A DNA stretch of 64,000 bases from Candidatus Phelpsiimicrobium noxiivivens (GTDB taxonomy: Bacteria; Omnitrophota; Gorgyraeia; Velamenicoccales; Velamenicoccaceae), in contig MNVR01000021.1 of the NCBI GenBank assembly GCA_001873995.1, positions 27,922 to 91,921 of the forward strand. The letters are read 5' to 3'. The first letter of the stretch is position 1, and each line of letters begins with the position of its first letter. Under the pieces are notes generated by a model. That model worked only from the letters and a program-made list of their open reading frames with translations, had not been told where the DNA came from and did not search any database. Shown in pieces: positions 22,935 to 32,155 of the stretch. Both the position numbers and the translations under genes were made by a program.

Positions 22935-24338
22935 ATGAAGAGGAATCTGAAACGTTCGGATAAAGAGGCTTCCGCGCTTGGCCTTTCTTTGGAAAAACTT
23001 CCTCCGCAGAACATAGAGGCAGAGATGGCTGTTTTGGGCTCTATGCTCATAGAGGAAGATGCTATCTCTTTAGTCCTTGAGATCCTGAGTGAAGACGATT
23101 TTTATAAGGACAGTCACCGCAAGATATTTTTAGGCATCGTTTCTCTTTACGACTCGCGCAAGGCTGTTGACCTTATCACGCTGGTAGAGAAACTTAGATC
23201 TGACGGTGTGCTTGAAGAAGTTGGCGGCGCCAGTTATCTGACAGGCCTGACCAATGTCGTGCCTACAGCGGCTAACATCCTGCACTATGCCAAGATAGTC
23301 AAAGAAAAAAATATTTTAAGAAAGCTTATCCATAATGCTACTCAGATAGTCACTGAAGCTTATGGGACAGACGAAGACGTCAATTCCGTGCTAGACCGCG
23401 CGGAAAAAATGATATTTAAGATATCTGATGACCGCATTGGCAAGGTTGGTTTCACTCCTATTAAAGAAGTTATAAAAGACAGTATTGAGGCTATTGATAG
23501 GCTTTATCAGAATAAGGCTCATGTTACAGGAGTGGCGAGCGGTTTTACGGATTTTGATATTAAGACCGCCGGGCTTCAGCCATCGGACCTTATTATTATC
23601 GCGGGCCGACCTTCAATGGGAAAGAGCGCGTTTGCCATAAATATCGTAGAGCACGCCAGTATTAATGATAAGGTCCCTGTAGCTTTTTTCAGTCTTGAGA
23701 TGTCAAAGGAACAATTGGTCCAGAGGTTGTTATGTTCTCACGCCAGAGTTGACGCCCATAAGGTGCGCACTGGTTATCTGTCAGCGCAGGACTGGCCTCT
23801 TCTGACCGCGGCAGCTGGCAAACTTTCTGAAGCGCCCATTTTTATAGATGATACAGCCGGTATTTCTGTCCTTGAGCTCCGCGCCAAGGCAAGGCGGCTT
23901 AAGTCTCACCATGATATTAAGCTTATCGTTTTAGATTATCTCCAGTTGATGCGAGGCGGGTCTAATATTGAAAACAGGCAGCAAGAGATCTCCGAGATCT
24001 CAAGGTCGCTTAAGGCGTTGGCAAGGGAATTAAATGTTCCGGTTATCGCGATAAGCCAGCTTTCGCGCGCCGTGGAAAGCCGCACTGACCATAGGCCGCA
24101 GCTCTCAGACTTAAGGGAGTCCGGAGCTATTGAACAAGACGCGGATGTTGTCGTACTTCTTATGCGTGAAGAGTATTATAACGCGAATGAACAGAACAAA
24201 GGTTCAGCGGATGTCATCATCGCCAAACAGCGTAACGGCCCTGTGGGCACGGTCAAGCTTTCTTTTATAAAGGAATATACGCGATTCGAGAATTTTGCTT
24301 TGTCTGAGGGCCAAAACTATGATGATGGCGGGCGTTAG
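22935..24338 (+). CDS. dnaB: Replicative DNA helicase
   Basis: A 467-residue DnaB. The N-terminal helical domain begins with the P-P-Q-N-I-E-A-E motif; the RecA-like C-terminal domain has Walker A G-R-P-S-M-G-K-S near residue 225 and Walker B V-L-D-Y-L-Q-L-M near 330. There is no intein. It begins 5 nt after rplI. A consensus promoter for bamA starts 16 nt after its stop. Confidence 0.96.
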   Translation: MKRNLKRSDKEASALGLSLEKLPPQNIEAEMAVLGSMLIEEDAISLVLEILSEDDFYKDSHRKIFLGIVSLYDSRKAVDLITLVEKLRSDGVLEEVGGASYLTGLTNVVPTAANILHYAKIVKEKNILRKLIHNATQIVTEAYGTDEDVNSVLDRAEKMIFKISDDRIGKVGFTPIKEVIKDSIEAIDRLYQNKAHVTGVASGFTDFDIKTAGLQPSDLIIIAGRPSMGKSAFAINIVEHASINDKVPVAFFSLEMSKEQLVQRLLCSHARVDAHKVRTGYLSAQDWPLLTAAAGKLSEAPIFIDDTAGISVLELRAKARRLKSHHDIKLIVLDYLQLMRGGSNIENRQQEISEISRSLKALARELNVPVIAISQLSRAVESRTDHRPQLSDLRESGAIEQDADVVVLLMREEYYNANEQNKGSADVIIAKQRNGPVGTVKLSFIKEYTRFENFALSEGQNYDDGGR

Positions 24339-24354
24339 CAGCTGTATGTTTGTG

Positions 24355-24383
24355 TTGACTTTGGGTTTTGGCTGCTTTATAAT
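24355..24383 (+). promoter_or_regulatory. Near-leaderless promoter of bamA
   Basis: TTGACT (24355-24360), a 17-nt spacer and TATAAT (24378-24383). The bamA ATG is 11 nt after the -10 box, so the leader is about 4 nt and contains no ribosome site. Confidence 0.8.
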
Positions 24384-24394
24384 TAAAAAATAAT

Positions 24395-26719
24395 ATGACA
24401 CAAAAAAATAGTTATCCTATTGCCTGCCTGTTCGCTTTATTCCTTGTTTCTTCTTCCGTTGTTTTCGCGCAAAATGAAGAGCCTGCGAAAGATACGCAAA
24501 TTCAAAAAGAAGTAAAGGTTATTGAAGTCACGGGTAATAAAGCGATAAGCACGCCTACTATTATGGCCAAGATCAAGACGCGCGTTGGCCAGCCTTACTA
24601 CGCGCAGGCCTCGCGGGATGACATCAAGAGACTATACGAAACCGGCTTCTTCTCTGATATTACCTTAAGCCTGGTAGATCATGAAGGCGGGCTTAAGGTC
24701 ATTTTTAAAGTTGAAGAAAGGCCGGTCATTGAAGAGATCAGGATAGAAGGCAATCGTAAAGTCGCCCGCGGTATACTTACGCATAAGCTCAAGTCGAAAA
24801 TGGGGCAATATCTGAACTTGGCACTTTTGAAAGAAGATGTAGCCGCCTTTAAGAAAGAGTATGAGAGGCACGGCCTTTTGGATGTTTCAATTGAGCATAC
24901 CATAGATACAGATCCTAAAACGAATAAAACTAAGATCGTGATACTGATCGTTGAAGGCAGGCAGGTAAAAATACGTAAAATATACATAGACAACAACTTT
25001 CGTTTCTCAGATAAAAAGGTCATAAGTCTGATAAAGACAAGAACAGTAGGGTTCCTGCGCGCCGGTTTCTTTAAAGAAGACCAGTTCAGTGATGATCTTG
25101 AGCGCATTAAGGCATTTTATCTTAAGAATGGTTATCTTGATGCCAAGGTAGACTACAGGATAGATTATGATACTAAAAAAAATATATACTTACGTATTTT
25201 GATAGAAGAAGGCAAGCAGTATACAGTAGGCAGTATTGCTATAAGAGGTTATGAGAAGTTTTCCGAGTCAGAGGTCAGGGATAGTCTCAATGCTTGTTTG
25301 CCGGGCGGCGTGTTCACCTATGACGCGTTAAAGGAGGATGTTGCCAATATACAGGGATTTTATTTCGGTAAGGGATATATATTCGCGCAGGTGAAAGAGT
25401 CAACAGCATTGGATTCAGCGTCTGGCAAAGTGAATATCAGCTATTCTCTGGAAGAGAACCAAGAGGCTTATGTGGATCGTATTGAGATACGTGGTAATTT
25501 AAAAACGCAGGATAAAGTTATTCGTCGTGAGTTAAGGATAAGGCCTGGTGAGAAGTTTGACGGCGGTAAGCTTAAACGCAGTAAAGAGCGGCTTTACAAC
25601 CTGGGATTTTTTGAAGAGGTAAATTATGATACCTCTCAGGGCACGGAAGTCAATCAGCGAAATCTCATCGTTGACGTGAAAGAAGCGAAAACAGGGTCTT
25701 TTAGCTTTGGCGGCGGTTATAGTTCCATAGATCAGTTCGTCGGGTTTGTTGAGGTAGAGCAGAAGAACTTTGACTGGAGAAATTGGAACACATTTACCGG
25801 CGCCGGACAGGATGTCAAGGCGCGCGCTGATATGGGATCTGTCAGGCAGAACTTTGAGCTGAGTTTTACAGAGCCCTGGATGTTTGACCATCCCGTAGCT
25901 GGAGGTTTTGATCTTTATAAACGCGTGCATGATAAAAATAGTGATGTTGGGTATGGTTATGTAGAAGATAGGACGGGCGGCGACTTAAGATTAAGCAAGG
26001 AGTTCACGGAATATGTAAAGGGAGGCGCGTCTTATCGTATTGAACAAGTTGATATATCGGATGTCGCGTCAACGGCTACGCAAGACCTTAAGGATGAGCA
26101 AGGCAAAAAACTTATAAGCTCTGTTGAGTTTTTCTTAACGCGCGATACTACGGATAACGTCTTTAATCCTACGAGGGGCACCGTTATAAGTGGTTCTTAT
26201 GAAATAGCCGGAGGGCCTTTCGCGGGGGATAAAGATTTTAATAAATTATTTTCCCTGGTTTCGCAATACGTGCCTGTGTTTGGCAAAGGTGTATTGCAGT
26301 TTGAGCTAAGGGCCGGCGTTATGCAGGCCTTCGGCGATAGTGATAAAGTACCTATTTATGAAAGATTCTATGCTGGTGGAGCTAATACTATAAGAGGCTA
26401 TGAAGAAAGAAGTGTCGGCCCTATTGACCATAATACTAATGATCCGTTAGGAGGAGAATCTCTGATCGTAGGAAATATAGAATATACCGTGCCGTTATTG
26501 GAGTTTGTCAAGGGAGCGCTTTTTATTGATAGCGGGAACGTATGGTCCAAGGCTCAGGATATAGGCGACGGGGGTTTTAAAACGGGTGTTGGATTTGGCG
26601 TGCGTATTAAGACGCCCATAGGCCCGCTTAAACTTGATTATGGTATTCCTATGGAAATACAACCCGGTAAAAATAAAAGAGAAGGAAGATTCCATTTTAG
26701 CATGAGCCATGGATTCTAA
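24395..26719 (+). CDS. bamA: Outer-membrane assembly protein BamA (Omp85)
   Basis: A 774-residue Omp85 protein: signal peptide (about 1-25), five POTRA repeats (about 35-420, each with a G-N-K/G-F-F type pattern) and a C-terminal 16-strand barrel with the R-G-Y segment near residue 670 and a terminal aromatic residue. It inserts beta-barrel proteins in the outer membrane, so the organism is diderm. The skp-like and lpx genes follow. Its promoter is nearly leaderless, unlike its neighbours. Confidence 0.95.
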   Translation: MTQKNSYPIACLFALFLVSSSVVFAQNEEPAKDTQIQKEVKVIEVTGNKAISTPTIMAKIKTRVGQPYYAQASRDDIKRLYETGFFSDITLSLVDHEGGLKVIFKVEERPVIEEIRIEGNRKVARGILTHKLKSKMGQYLNLALLKEDVAAFKKEYERHGLLDVSIEHTIDTDPKTNKTKIVILIVEGRQVKIRKIYIDNNFRFSDKKVISLIKTRTVGFLRAGFFKEDQFSDDLERIKAFYLKNGYLDAKVDYRIDYDTKKNIYLRILIEEGKQYTVGSIAIRGYEKFSESEVRDSLNACLPGGVFTYDALKEDVANIQGFYFGKGYIFAQVKESTALDSASGKVNISYSLEENQEAYVDRIEIRGNLKTQDKVIRRELRIRPGEKFDGGKLKRSKERLYNLGFFEEVNYDTSQGTEVNQRNLIVDVKEAKTGSFSFGGGYSSIDQFVGFVEVEQKNFDWRNWNTFTGAGQDVKARADMGSVRQNFELSFTEPWMFDHPVAGGFDLYKRVHDKNSDVGYGYVEDRTGGDLRLSKEFTEYVKGGASYRIEQVDISDVASTATQDLKDEQGKKLISSVEFFLTRDTTDNVFNPTRGTVISGSYEIAGGPFAGDKDFNKLFSLVSQYVPVFGKGVLQFELRAGVMQAFGDSDKVPIYERFYAGGANTIRGYEERSVGPIDHNTNDPLGGESLIVGNIEYTVPLLEFVKGALFIDSGNVWSKAQDIGDGGFKTGVGFGVRIKTPIGPLKLDYGIPMEIQPGKNKREGRFHFSMSHGF

Positions 26720-26741
26720 TCTAAGATAAGAAGTACCAGAA

Positions 26742-26839
26742 ACACCTGGCCATTATGGACACCCCGCGCTAATTTGAATTGCGCGGGTGTGCGCTCGGTA
26801 GCGTAAATTAGGCCAGTGTTGTGTCTGCACACAAGGAGG
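26742..26839 (+). promoter_or_regulatory. Family A leader element of the skp-like gene (nested)
   Basis: Outer arms ACACCTGGCC (26742-26751) and GGCCAGTGT (26811-26819) enclose a second complete hairpin, ACACCCCGCGC (26759-26769) with GCGCGGGTGT (26781-26790). The second hairpin TTGTGT (26819-26824) with ACACAA (26829-26834) and AAGGAGG (26833-26839) follow the outer one. The inner copy belongs to the rplY-like sequence subtype, the outer to the aroC-like subtype. Confidence 0.78.
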
Positions 26840-26845
26840 AGTCAG

Positions 26846-27385
26846 ATGTTCAAGAGAAGCGTGGTTTTGTCAGTGGTAATATTGTTTTTAGCGATCTTTG
26901 GGCTTTCATTGAATGCCTATGCCGCGGGTAAGATGGGTTATGTTGACCTATCGTCTACTTTTGACAAGTATGAGAAGACGAAAGTCTATGATGACGCCCT
27001 TTCTTCAGTTCAGAGCGTTAAGGAGAAAGAGTTAGAGCAGTTATCCAACGAAATAAAAGCTTTGGAAGATAAGATGTCTTTATTGAGCGAAAAAGAGAAG
27101 ACGGCTAAAGGCCAGGAGCTGGAAGGTAAGAAAAAGCAATTGACCCAGATGAGCCAACAGGTAGCTTTGGACTTAAGAAAAGAGCGCGACGAGAAGCTCA
27201 AGGAGATCCTTCAGGATATAGAAAAGGTCGTTCAGTCTTACGCTCAGAAGAATGGTTATGATTTTATTTTTAATGACAGAGTACTTTTATATGGCGCGGC
27301 AAACGCGGACGTCACGCAGGATATCGTAGATCTATTGAACGGCGGATATAAGAATAAGCCCGCGGGAAAAGCCGGCAAAAAGTAA
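26846..27385 (+). CDS. skp: Skp/OmpH-family periplasmic chaperone
   Basis: A 179-residue protein with a signal peptide ending near A-Y-A-A-G, the G-Y-V-D-L start of mature OmpH proteins, and a long coiled coil (about 50-135) followed by a short beta-rich end. Skp carries unfolded outer-membrane proteins to BamA. The order bamA-skp-lpxD-lpxC/fabZ-lpxA matches many diderm genomes. The Lys-rich C-terminus is normal. Confidence 0.88.
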   Translation: MFKRSVVLSVVILFLAIFGLSLNAYAAGKMGYVDLSSTFDKYEKTKVYDDALSSVQSVKEKELEQLSNEIKALEDKMSLLSEKEKTAKGQELEGKKKQLTQMSQQVALDLRKERDEKLKEILQDIEKVVQSYAQKNGYDFIFNDRVLLYGAANADVTQDIVDLLNGGYKNKPAGKAGKK

Positions 27386-27390
27386 GATAG

Positions 27391-28434
27391 ATGGAAAAGA
27401 CTTTAAGGGAGCTCGCCTTGCTTGTCGGTGGGCAGATTGTAGGCGATCCGGAGATCAAGATCAGCGGCGTTAGCGGGATCAGGGAAGCTAAAAAAGGCGA
27501 TATAACTTTTTTAGCTAACCGCCGCTATATGTCACTTATAAATGAAACAGAGGCGAGCGCGATCATAATGCCTCTGGATATTGGATCCGCTTCTAAGCCT
27601 ATCATTAAGGTACAAGACCCGTCTTTCGTGTTTGCTCAGATCGTAGCTATTATGCATCCCGTAAAGCTCAAACACCCAGAGGGGATCCATAAGACAGCGG
27701 TTATCGCTAAGAGCGCAAAGCTAGGAAAAGGCGTTGCTATCGGCGCGTACGCGGTCATTGAAGATGGAGCGGAAATAGGTGAAGGCACCATTATTTACGC
27801 GGGTTGTTACGTTGGAGGCAAAGTCAAGATAGGCGAAGGATGTATTTTTTACGCCAATGTTTCTATCAGAGAAAGAGTATTAATAGGCAACCGTGTTTTT
27901 ATCCAGAGCGGCGCGGTTATCGGATCGGAAGGATTTGGTTATGCTAATGTCGCAGGTAAACATCGTCTTATACCACAGGTTGGAACTGTAGTCATTGAAG
28001 ATGATGTGGAGATAGGCGCTAATGTTACTATTGACCGCGCGCGTTTTGACAAGACCCTTATTGGCAAAGGGACCAAGATCGATAATCTCGTGCAGATAGC
28101 TCATAATGTCGTCATCGGCGCAAACAGTATTATTGTGGCGCAGGCCGGCATATCCGGTTCTACGCGCGTAGGCAATAATGTGACTATAGCCGGGCAGGCA
28201 GGCCTTGTGGGGCACATTGAGATAGGCGATGGGGCTATTTTAGCGGCCCAGGCAGGCATAACGAAATCTGTGCCGCCTAACACTTTTGTTTCAGGTTATC
28301 CGGCAAGGCCTCATAATGAGGCGATGCGTATTTACGCGGCTATGACCGGTTTGCCTGAGTTGGTCAAAACTGTTCGTGAGTTGAAAAATAAAATTAAAGA
28401 ATTAGAAGAGCGGGTCAATAAGCAGGGGAGATAA
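27391..28434 (+). CDS. lpxD: UDP-3-O-acylglucosamine N-acyltransferase
   Basis: A 347-residue LpxD: N-terminal uridine-binding domain (with D-I-T-F-L-A-N near residue 35), left-handed beta-helix with hexapeptide repeats (about 105-310) and a C-terminal helix. The catalytic H of Q-I-A-H-N-V lies near residue 237. It adds the N-linked acyl chain in lipid A synthesis. It sits 2 nt upstream of lpxC-fabZ. Confidence 0.95.
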   Translation: MEKTLRELALLVGGQIVGDPEIKISGVSGIREAKKGDITFLANRRYMSLINETEASAIIMPLDIGSASKPIIKVQDPSFVFAQIVAIMHPVKLKHPEGIHKTAVIAKSAKLGKGVAIGAYAVIEDGAEIGEGTIIYAGCYVGGKVKIGEGCIFYANVSIRERVLIGNRVFIQSGAVIGSEGFGYANVAGKHRLIPQVGTVVIEDDVEIGANVTIDRARFDKTLIGKGTKIDNLVQIAHNVVIGANSIIVAQAGISGSTRVGNNVTIAGQAGLVGHIEIGDGAILAAQAGITKSVPPNTFVSGYPARPHNEAMRIYAAMTGLPELVKTVRELKNKIKELEERVNKQGR

Positions 28435-28436
28435 AA

Positions 28437-29747
28437 GTGCAGCGTACGATAGTTCGTGAAGTTTTAGTGGAAGGCATAGGGTTGCATACGGGCCATCCCG
28501 TGCGCCTGAAGTTTAAGCCTCTTGGGACAGGTATGGGAGTCGTGTTCCAGAGGGTTGACTTACCAGGCAAGCCTATGATAAAGGCCGACGTGAGTTCGCT
28601 TTTGTCAGTTAAAAAAAATCCGCGGCGCACGACTATTTCTTTTAATGATGCCCAGGTGCAGACAATAGAGCATCTCATGGCTGCTTTGTATGGCCTGGGA
28701 ATAGATAATCTATTAGTTGAGATAGATAATAATGAAGTGCCAGGCCTTGACGGTAGCACGCTTGGTTTCGTGGAAGTGTTAAAAAAGGCTGGCATTGTCG
28801 AACAGGACGCCCAACGCAGGACTTTTAAGGTCACCACCGCCGTATGGGTGACAGACGAAGATTCTTCTATTGTGATATTGCCGTCTTCGGATTTTAGGAT
28901 ATCTTATACTTTAAATTATGATCATCCTGTTTTAGGCAGTCAGTATATGGACATTTGCTTTGATAGCGCCTCTTTTGAAAAAGAGCTCGCTCCTGCCAGG
29001 ACATTTTGCCTTCAGGAAGAAGCTGACGCCCTTGTCAAAAGCGGCTTAGGGTTAGGCGCTAATTATGAAAATACGCTTGTTGTCTCAGACTCAGGTGTCG
29101 TAAAGAACAAACTGCGCTTTCCGGATGAATTTATCCGTCATAAAATACTTGACCTCGTGGGCGATTTTTATTTGCTGGGCATGCCTGTCAAAGGCCACAT
29201 AATCGCAGTCAGAAGCGGCCACACTTTGAACCTTAATCTTGTGCAGAAAATAAAAGACCAGATGGAGCAGCAGTTGATGGTGGCTATCAAATCTGTTGAA
29301 GGATGCCCTAAGGGCTCGGAAATAGACGCGACAACTATTATGAAGATACTGCCGCACCGCTATCCGTTCCTTCTCGTGGACAGAGTTATTTCTATGGAAG
29401 AGGGTAAGAGCGCCGTCGGCATAAAGAACGTGACTATCAACGATAATTTTTTTGAAGGGCATTTTCCAGGCAGGCCGGTCATGCCGGGAGTTCTGATAGT
29501 TGAGGCGATGGCCCAGGTAGGCGGCGTCCTTATGTTAAGTCCTTCGGAGAATCGTGGTAAACTTGCTTTTTTTATGGCCGCTAATAATGTGAAATTCAGG
29601 AAACCTGTTGTGCCTGGCGACCAGTTGCGCATTGAGGTAGAAGTCGGGAAATTACGTTCTAAGACCGGCCAGGTCATTACGCGCGCTTTTGTGGACGGTG
29701 AAGTGGCCGCTGAAGCAGAGTTGATGTTCGCGCTTGTTGAGAAATAG
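28437..29747 (+). CDS. lpxC/fabZ: LpxC-FabZ fusion: UDP-3-O-acyl-GlcNAc deacetylase / hydroxyacyl-ACP dehydratase
   Basis: A 436-residue fusion. Residues 1-285 are LpxC, with zinc ligands H79, H235 and D239 and catalytic H262. Residues about 295-436 are FabZ, with L-P-H-R-Y-P-F-L, catalytic H342 (F-E-G-H-F-P-G) and E356. LpxC commits to lipid A synthesis, while FabZ consumes the same hydroxyacyl-ACP pool for phospholipids, so the fusion ties both branches. Such fusions are known in Bacteroidetes and some other phyla. The start is GTG at 28437 after GGGGAG. Confidence 0.95.
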   Translation: MQRTIVREVLVEGIGLHTGHPVRLKFKPLGTGMGVVFQRVDLPGKPMIKADVSSLLSVKKNPRRTTISFNDAQVQTIEHLMAALYGLGIDNLLVEIDNNEVPGLDGSTLGFVEVLKKAGIVEQDAQRRTFKVTTAVWVTDEDSSIVILPSSDFRISYTLNYDHPVLGSQYMDICFDSASFEKELAPARTFCLQEEADALVKSGLGLGANYENTLVVSDSGVVKNKLRFPDEFIRHKILDLVGDFYLLGMPVKGHIIAVRSGHTLNLNLVQKIKDQMEQQLMVAIKSVEGCPKGSEIDATTIMKILPHRYPFLLVDRVISMEEGKSAVGIKNVTINDNFFEGHFPGRPVMPGVLIVEAMAQVGGVLMLSPSENRGKLAFFMAANNVKFRKPVVPGDQLRIEVEVGKLRSKTGQVITRAFVDGEVAAEAELMFALVEK

Positions 29748-30518
29748 ATGAAAATACATCCTACGGCTATAATTTCCAAAGAAGCGTGTTTGGAGCGCGG
29801 TGTTGAGGTCGGGCCTTACGCTATTATAGGCGCCGGCGTAAAGATAGCTAAGGGCGTTAGAATAGGGAGTTTCTGCGACGTTAAAAATGATGTCACTTTA
29901 GGCGCGGGCACCCAGATCTTTACTGGCGCGGTTATTGGTAACGTGCCGCAAGACCTAAAGTATGATGGCGCCAAAAGTTCTGTTGTCATTGGAAAGAATA
30001 ATATCATTCGCGAATACGTCACAATTAATTTAAGCACACAGGAGGGCAGCCGGACTATAATAGGCGACAATAATCTTATTATGGCCTATAGCCATATCGC
30101 TCATGATTGCGTAGTCGGCAGCCATTGTATCATAGCCAATTCCGGAACTTTAGCAGGCCATGTGACGTTAGGGGATAGGGTGGTAGTAGGCGGCCTGGTA
30201 GCTATCCACCAATTTGTAAGATTGGGTACTATGTCCATAGTGGGCGGTTGTTCAAAAGTCGTCATGGATATACCGCCTTATTCTATGTGCGACGGACATC
30301 CAGCGAAATTTTACGGCCTTAATCTTGTCGGATTAAAGAGGGCCGGAGTTTCAAAAGATGCCATCCACGGCTTAAAAGCGGCTTATAAAATATTCTTCCG
30401 ATCCGGCCTTAATAAGAAGCACGCCGTTGAAAAAATAAAAAAGAGCCTGCCTCCCTCGCCTGAAATAGGCCATCTGGTTGAATTTATCTCTACTTCAGAA
30501 CGCGGCATATGTCATTGA
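29748..30518 (+). CDS. lpxA: UDP-N-acetylglucosamine O-acyltransferase
   Basis: A 256-residue LpxA: left-handed beta-helix of hexapeptide repeats, catalytic H in Y-S-H-I-A-H-D near residue 120, and a C-terminal helical domain. It starts immediately after the lpxC-fabZ stop. It adds the first acyl chain, to a 3-OH or, if a GnnA/GnnB system exists, a 3-NH2 sugar. Confidence 0.95.
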   Translation: MKIHPTAIISKEACLERGVEVGPYAIIGAGVKIAKGVRIGSFCDVKNDVTLGAGTQIFTGAVIGNVPQDLKYDGAKSSVVIGKNNIIREYVTINLSTQEGSRTIIGDNNLIMAYSHIAHDCVVGSHCIIANSGTLAGHVTLGDRVVVGGLVAIHQFVRLGTMSIVGGCSKVVMDIPPYSMCDGHPAKFYGLNLVGLKRAGVSKDAIHGLKAAYKIFFRSGLNKKHAVEKIKKSLPPSPEIGHLVEFISTSERGICH

Positions 30519-31333
30519 ACGTACTTCGCGGCATTAAAAAGATAGGCCTGATAGCTGGCAATGGTAAATTCCCTCTTCTTTTCGCCAAGGCTGCCAGTCG
30601 CAACGGCATAGACGTTATCGCTGTTGCCATTAAAAATGATACGTCTCCATGGATAACGCCTTTGGTCAAAAAAGTGCATTGGCTGACGTTGAAAGAGTAT
30701 TCAAAGATGTTTGATATCTTCCAGGCCGAGGGGATAAGCAAGGTCATTATGGCAGGCCAGGTCAATCCGAAGAACCTCTTTTATAAAGATGTAGGCGACG
30801 AGGCGTTGAAGACTTTGCTTTTGGCTGTCAAAGATAAAAGGCCGGATACGGTCTTTGGCGCTGTTGCTGATAAGCTTGCCGAGCGCGCCATAGAATTGAT
30901 AGACTCAACGTTGTTTTTAGATGAATACTTACTGCCTGCTGGTATTTTGACAAAATGCCAGCCGGACGCTGGTATCTGGAATGATATACGCTTTGGTTAT
31001 GATATGGCTAAAAAGATGGCTGGTTTAGACATAGGCCAGACCCTTATTGTCAAGAACGGCGCTATTGTGGCTGTGGAAGCTATTGAAGGCACAGACGCGG
31101 CTATTCTGCGTGGCGGGAAGCTGGCAAATGGCGGCATTGTAGTGATAAAAGTCAGTAAGCTCGATCAGGATATGAGGTTTGATATTCCTGTGGTAGGCCC
31201 TAAAACTATTGAGTCTTTAAGCCGAGTGAAAGGCAAGTGCCTTGCCATAGAGGCTCACAAGACACTTGTGATAGACCGGGAGATGTGCGTGCGGATAGCT
31301 GACAGAAAGCGAGTAGCCATTGTCGTTCTTTAG
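30509..31333 (+). CDS. lpxI: UDP-2,3-diacylglucosamine pyrophosphatase LpxI
   Basis: A 274-residue LpxI (DUF1009), the alternative to LpxH. The I-G-L-I-A-G-N-G-x-F-P start and the C-terminal domain with V-V-G-P-x-T-I-E near residue 228 fit the family; a catalytic Asp is expected in this domain. It overlaps lpxA by 10 nt. The product is lipid X for LpxB, encoded on the minus strand 6 kb away. Confidence 0.93.
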   Translation: MSLNVLRGIKKIGLIAGNGKFPLLFAKAASRNGIDVIAVAIKNDTSPWITPLVKKVHWLTLKEYSKMFDIFQAEGISKVIMAGQVNPKNLFYKDVGDEALKTLLLAVKDKRPDTVFGAVADKLAERAIELIDSTLFLDEYLLPAGILTKCQPDAGIWNDIRFGYDMAKKMAGLDIGQTLIVKNGAIVAVEAIEGTDAAILRGGKLANGGIVVIKVSKLDQDMRFDIPVVGPKTIESLSRVKGKCLAIEAHKTLVIDREMCVRIADRKRVAIVVL

Positions 31334-31334
31334 C

Positions 31335-31363
31335 TTGACAAACTCATGGAATGTATTTAGAAT
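31335..31363 (+). promoter_or_regulatory. Promoter upstream of the CBM48 gene leader
   Basis: TTGACA (31335-31340), a 17-nt spacer and TAGAAT (31358-31363). Start near 31370 puts the whole family B element (31387-31506) inside the 5' UTR. Confidence 0.75.
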
Positions 31364-31386
31364 AAAAACTTGAAGATGAAAAGTTA

Positions 31387-31506
31387 TCCCTTGCCTATAC
31401 GCTTGTAAATTTTAGCCCGGCGTACCCGGGCATAAAATTTACTGCGCAGGCTTCGGGATCAACTTTGCAGGGAATAAATACCTAATAATATACAAAGTTA
31501 AGGAGG
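31387..31506 (+). promoter_or_regulatory. Family B leader element of the CBM48 gene
   Basis: TCCCTTGCC opens the basal stem and GGCTTCGGGA closes it. The central hairpin is GTAAATTTTA with TAAAATTTAC, extended by GCCCGG/CCGGGC (31405-31442). The last hairpin AACTTTG...CAAAGTT encloses GGGAATAAATACCT. AAGGAGG (31500-31506) follows directly, 4 nt before the ATG. Confidence 0.85.
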
Positions 31507-31510
31507 CGGT

Positions 31511-31789
31511 ATGGTTAGAAAAACAGTTGTTACGAAAAGAATAGAGTTTAAAATTGCTGCTCCTAAAGCCAATCGAGTTGGCGTGGCCGGAGATTTTAAC
31601 GGCTGGAAACCTGACAGCCTGACAGCTCAAAAAGACAGAAACGGTGTTTGGAAAGCTCAAGCCACTGTTCCTACAGGGACTTATGAATACAAATTTGTCA
31701 TTGACGGCTCTTGGATCACTGACCCGGCATGCTCCCGCAGGACCATCAATTCCTTTGGCACTGAAAATTCGGTGCTTGTGGTTAAATAA
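31511..31789 (+). CDS. Stand-alone CBM48/AMPK-type glycogen-binding domain protein
   Basis: A 92-residue single-domain protein. The V-A-G-D-F-N-G-W motif near residue 26 and the Y-E-Y-K-F-V-I-D-G-x-W segment near 60 are hallmarks of the E-set carbohydrate-binding domain of isoamylases, branching enzymes and AMPK beta. No catalytic domain is attached and no glycogen gene is nearby. Binding to glycogen or starch-like polymers is likely; a partner enzyme is unknown. The gene is monocistronic: own promoter, leader and terminator. Confidence 0.85.
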   Translation: MVRKTVVTKRIEFKIAAPKANRVGVAGDFNGWKPDSLTAQKDRNGVWKAQATVPTGTYEYKFVIDGSWITDPACSRRTINSFGTENSVLVVK

Positions 31790-31818
31790 GATACTTAAAG
31801 ATACTTATTACTATATAT

Positions 31819-31850
31819 AAATAGGGATAGCGAGAGCTATCCCTATTTTT
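31819..31850 (+). terminator. Rho-independent terminator of the CBM48 gene
   Basis: AAATAGGGATAGC (31819-31831), GAGA loop, GCTATCCCTATTT (31836-31848), then T-run. Confidence 0.93.
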
Positions 31851-31888
31851 CGTAAATAATGAAACATCGGTATCCAAACAAACGTATA

Positions 31889-32121
31889 AGTTTTTGATCA
31901 TATTATTCATTGGCTCGGCATTCGTTGAAAAGTTTCTCGAAAAAGTCAAAAACAGCTCGTCCGTCACTAAAGCGTTGCCGGACGCCTCGACAAAGTTTTG
32001 ATGGCGGGCGCCCGCCATTGGAGCGTTGGCGGACTCAAACAGTTTTTGCCAAATACTTTTCGAAAAACTTTCTGCTCATAACATGCCTCTTTATGCGGCT
32101 GAACAATATGATCAAGATCTT
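31889..32121. repeat. Foldback (long imperfect inverted repeat) element
   Basis: Complementary pieces occur symmetrically: GATCATATT near 31894 and AATATGATC near 32107; AAAGTTTCTCGAAAAAG on the left and CTTTTCGAAAAACTTT on the right; CAAAAACAG and GTTTTTG nearer the centre. The centre is the GC palindrome GGCGGGCGCCCGCC near 32009. No coding frame is convincing. It resembles the architecture of the repeats at 36.4 and 63.6 kb, though not their sequence. Confidence 0.6.
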
Positions 32122-32155
32122 ATAAAAAAACTTTTACTTAAAATAGGCAAAGTTA

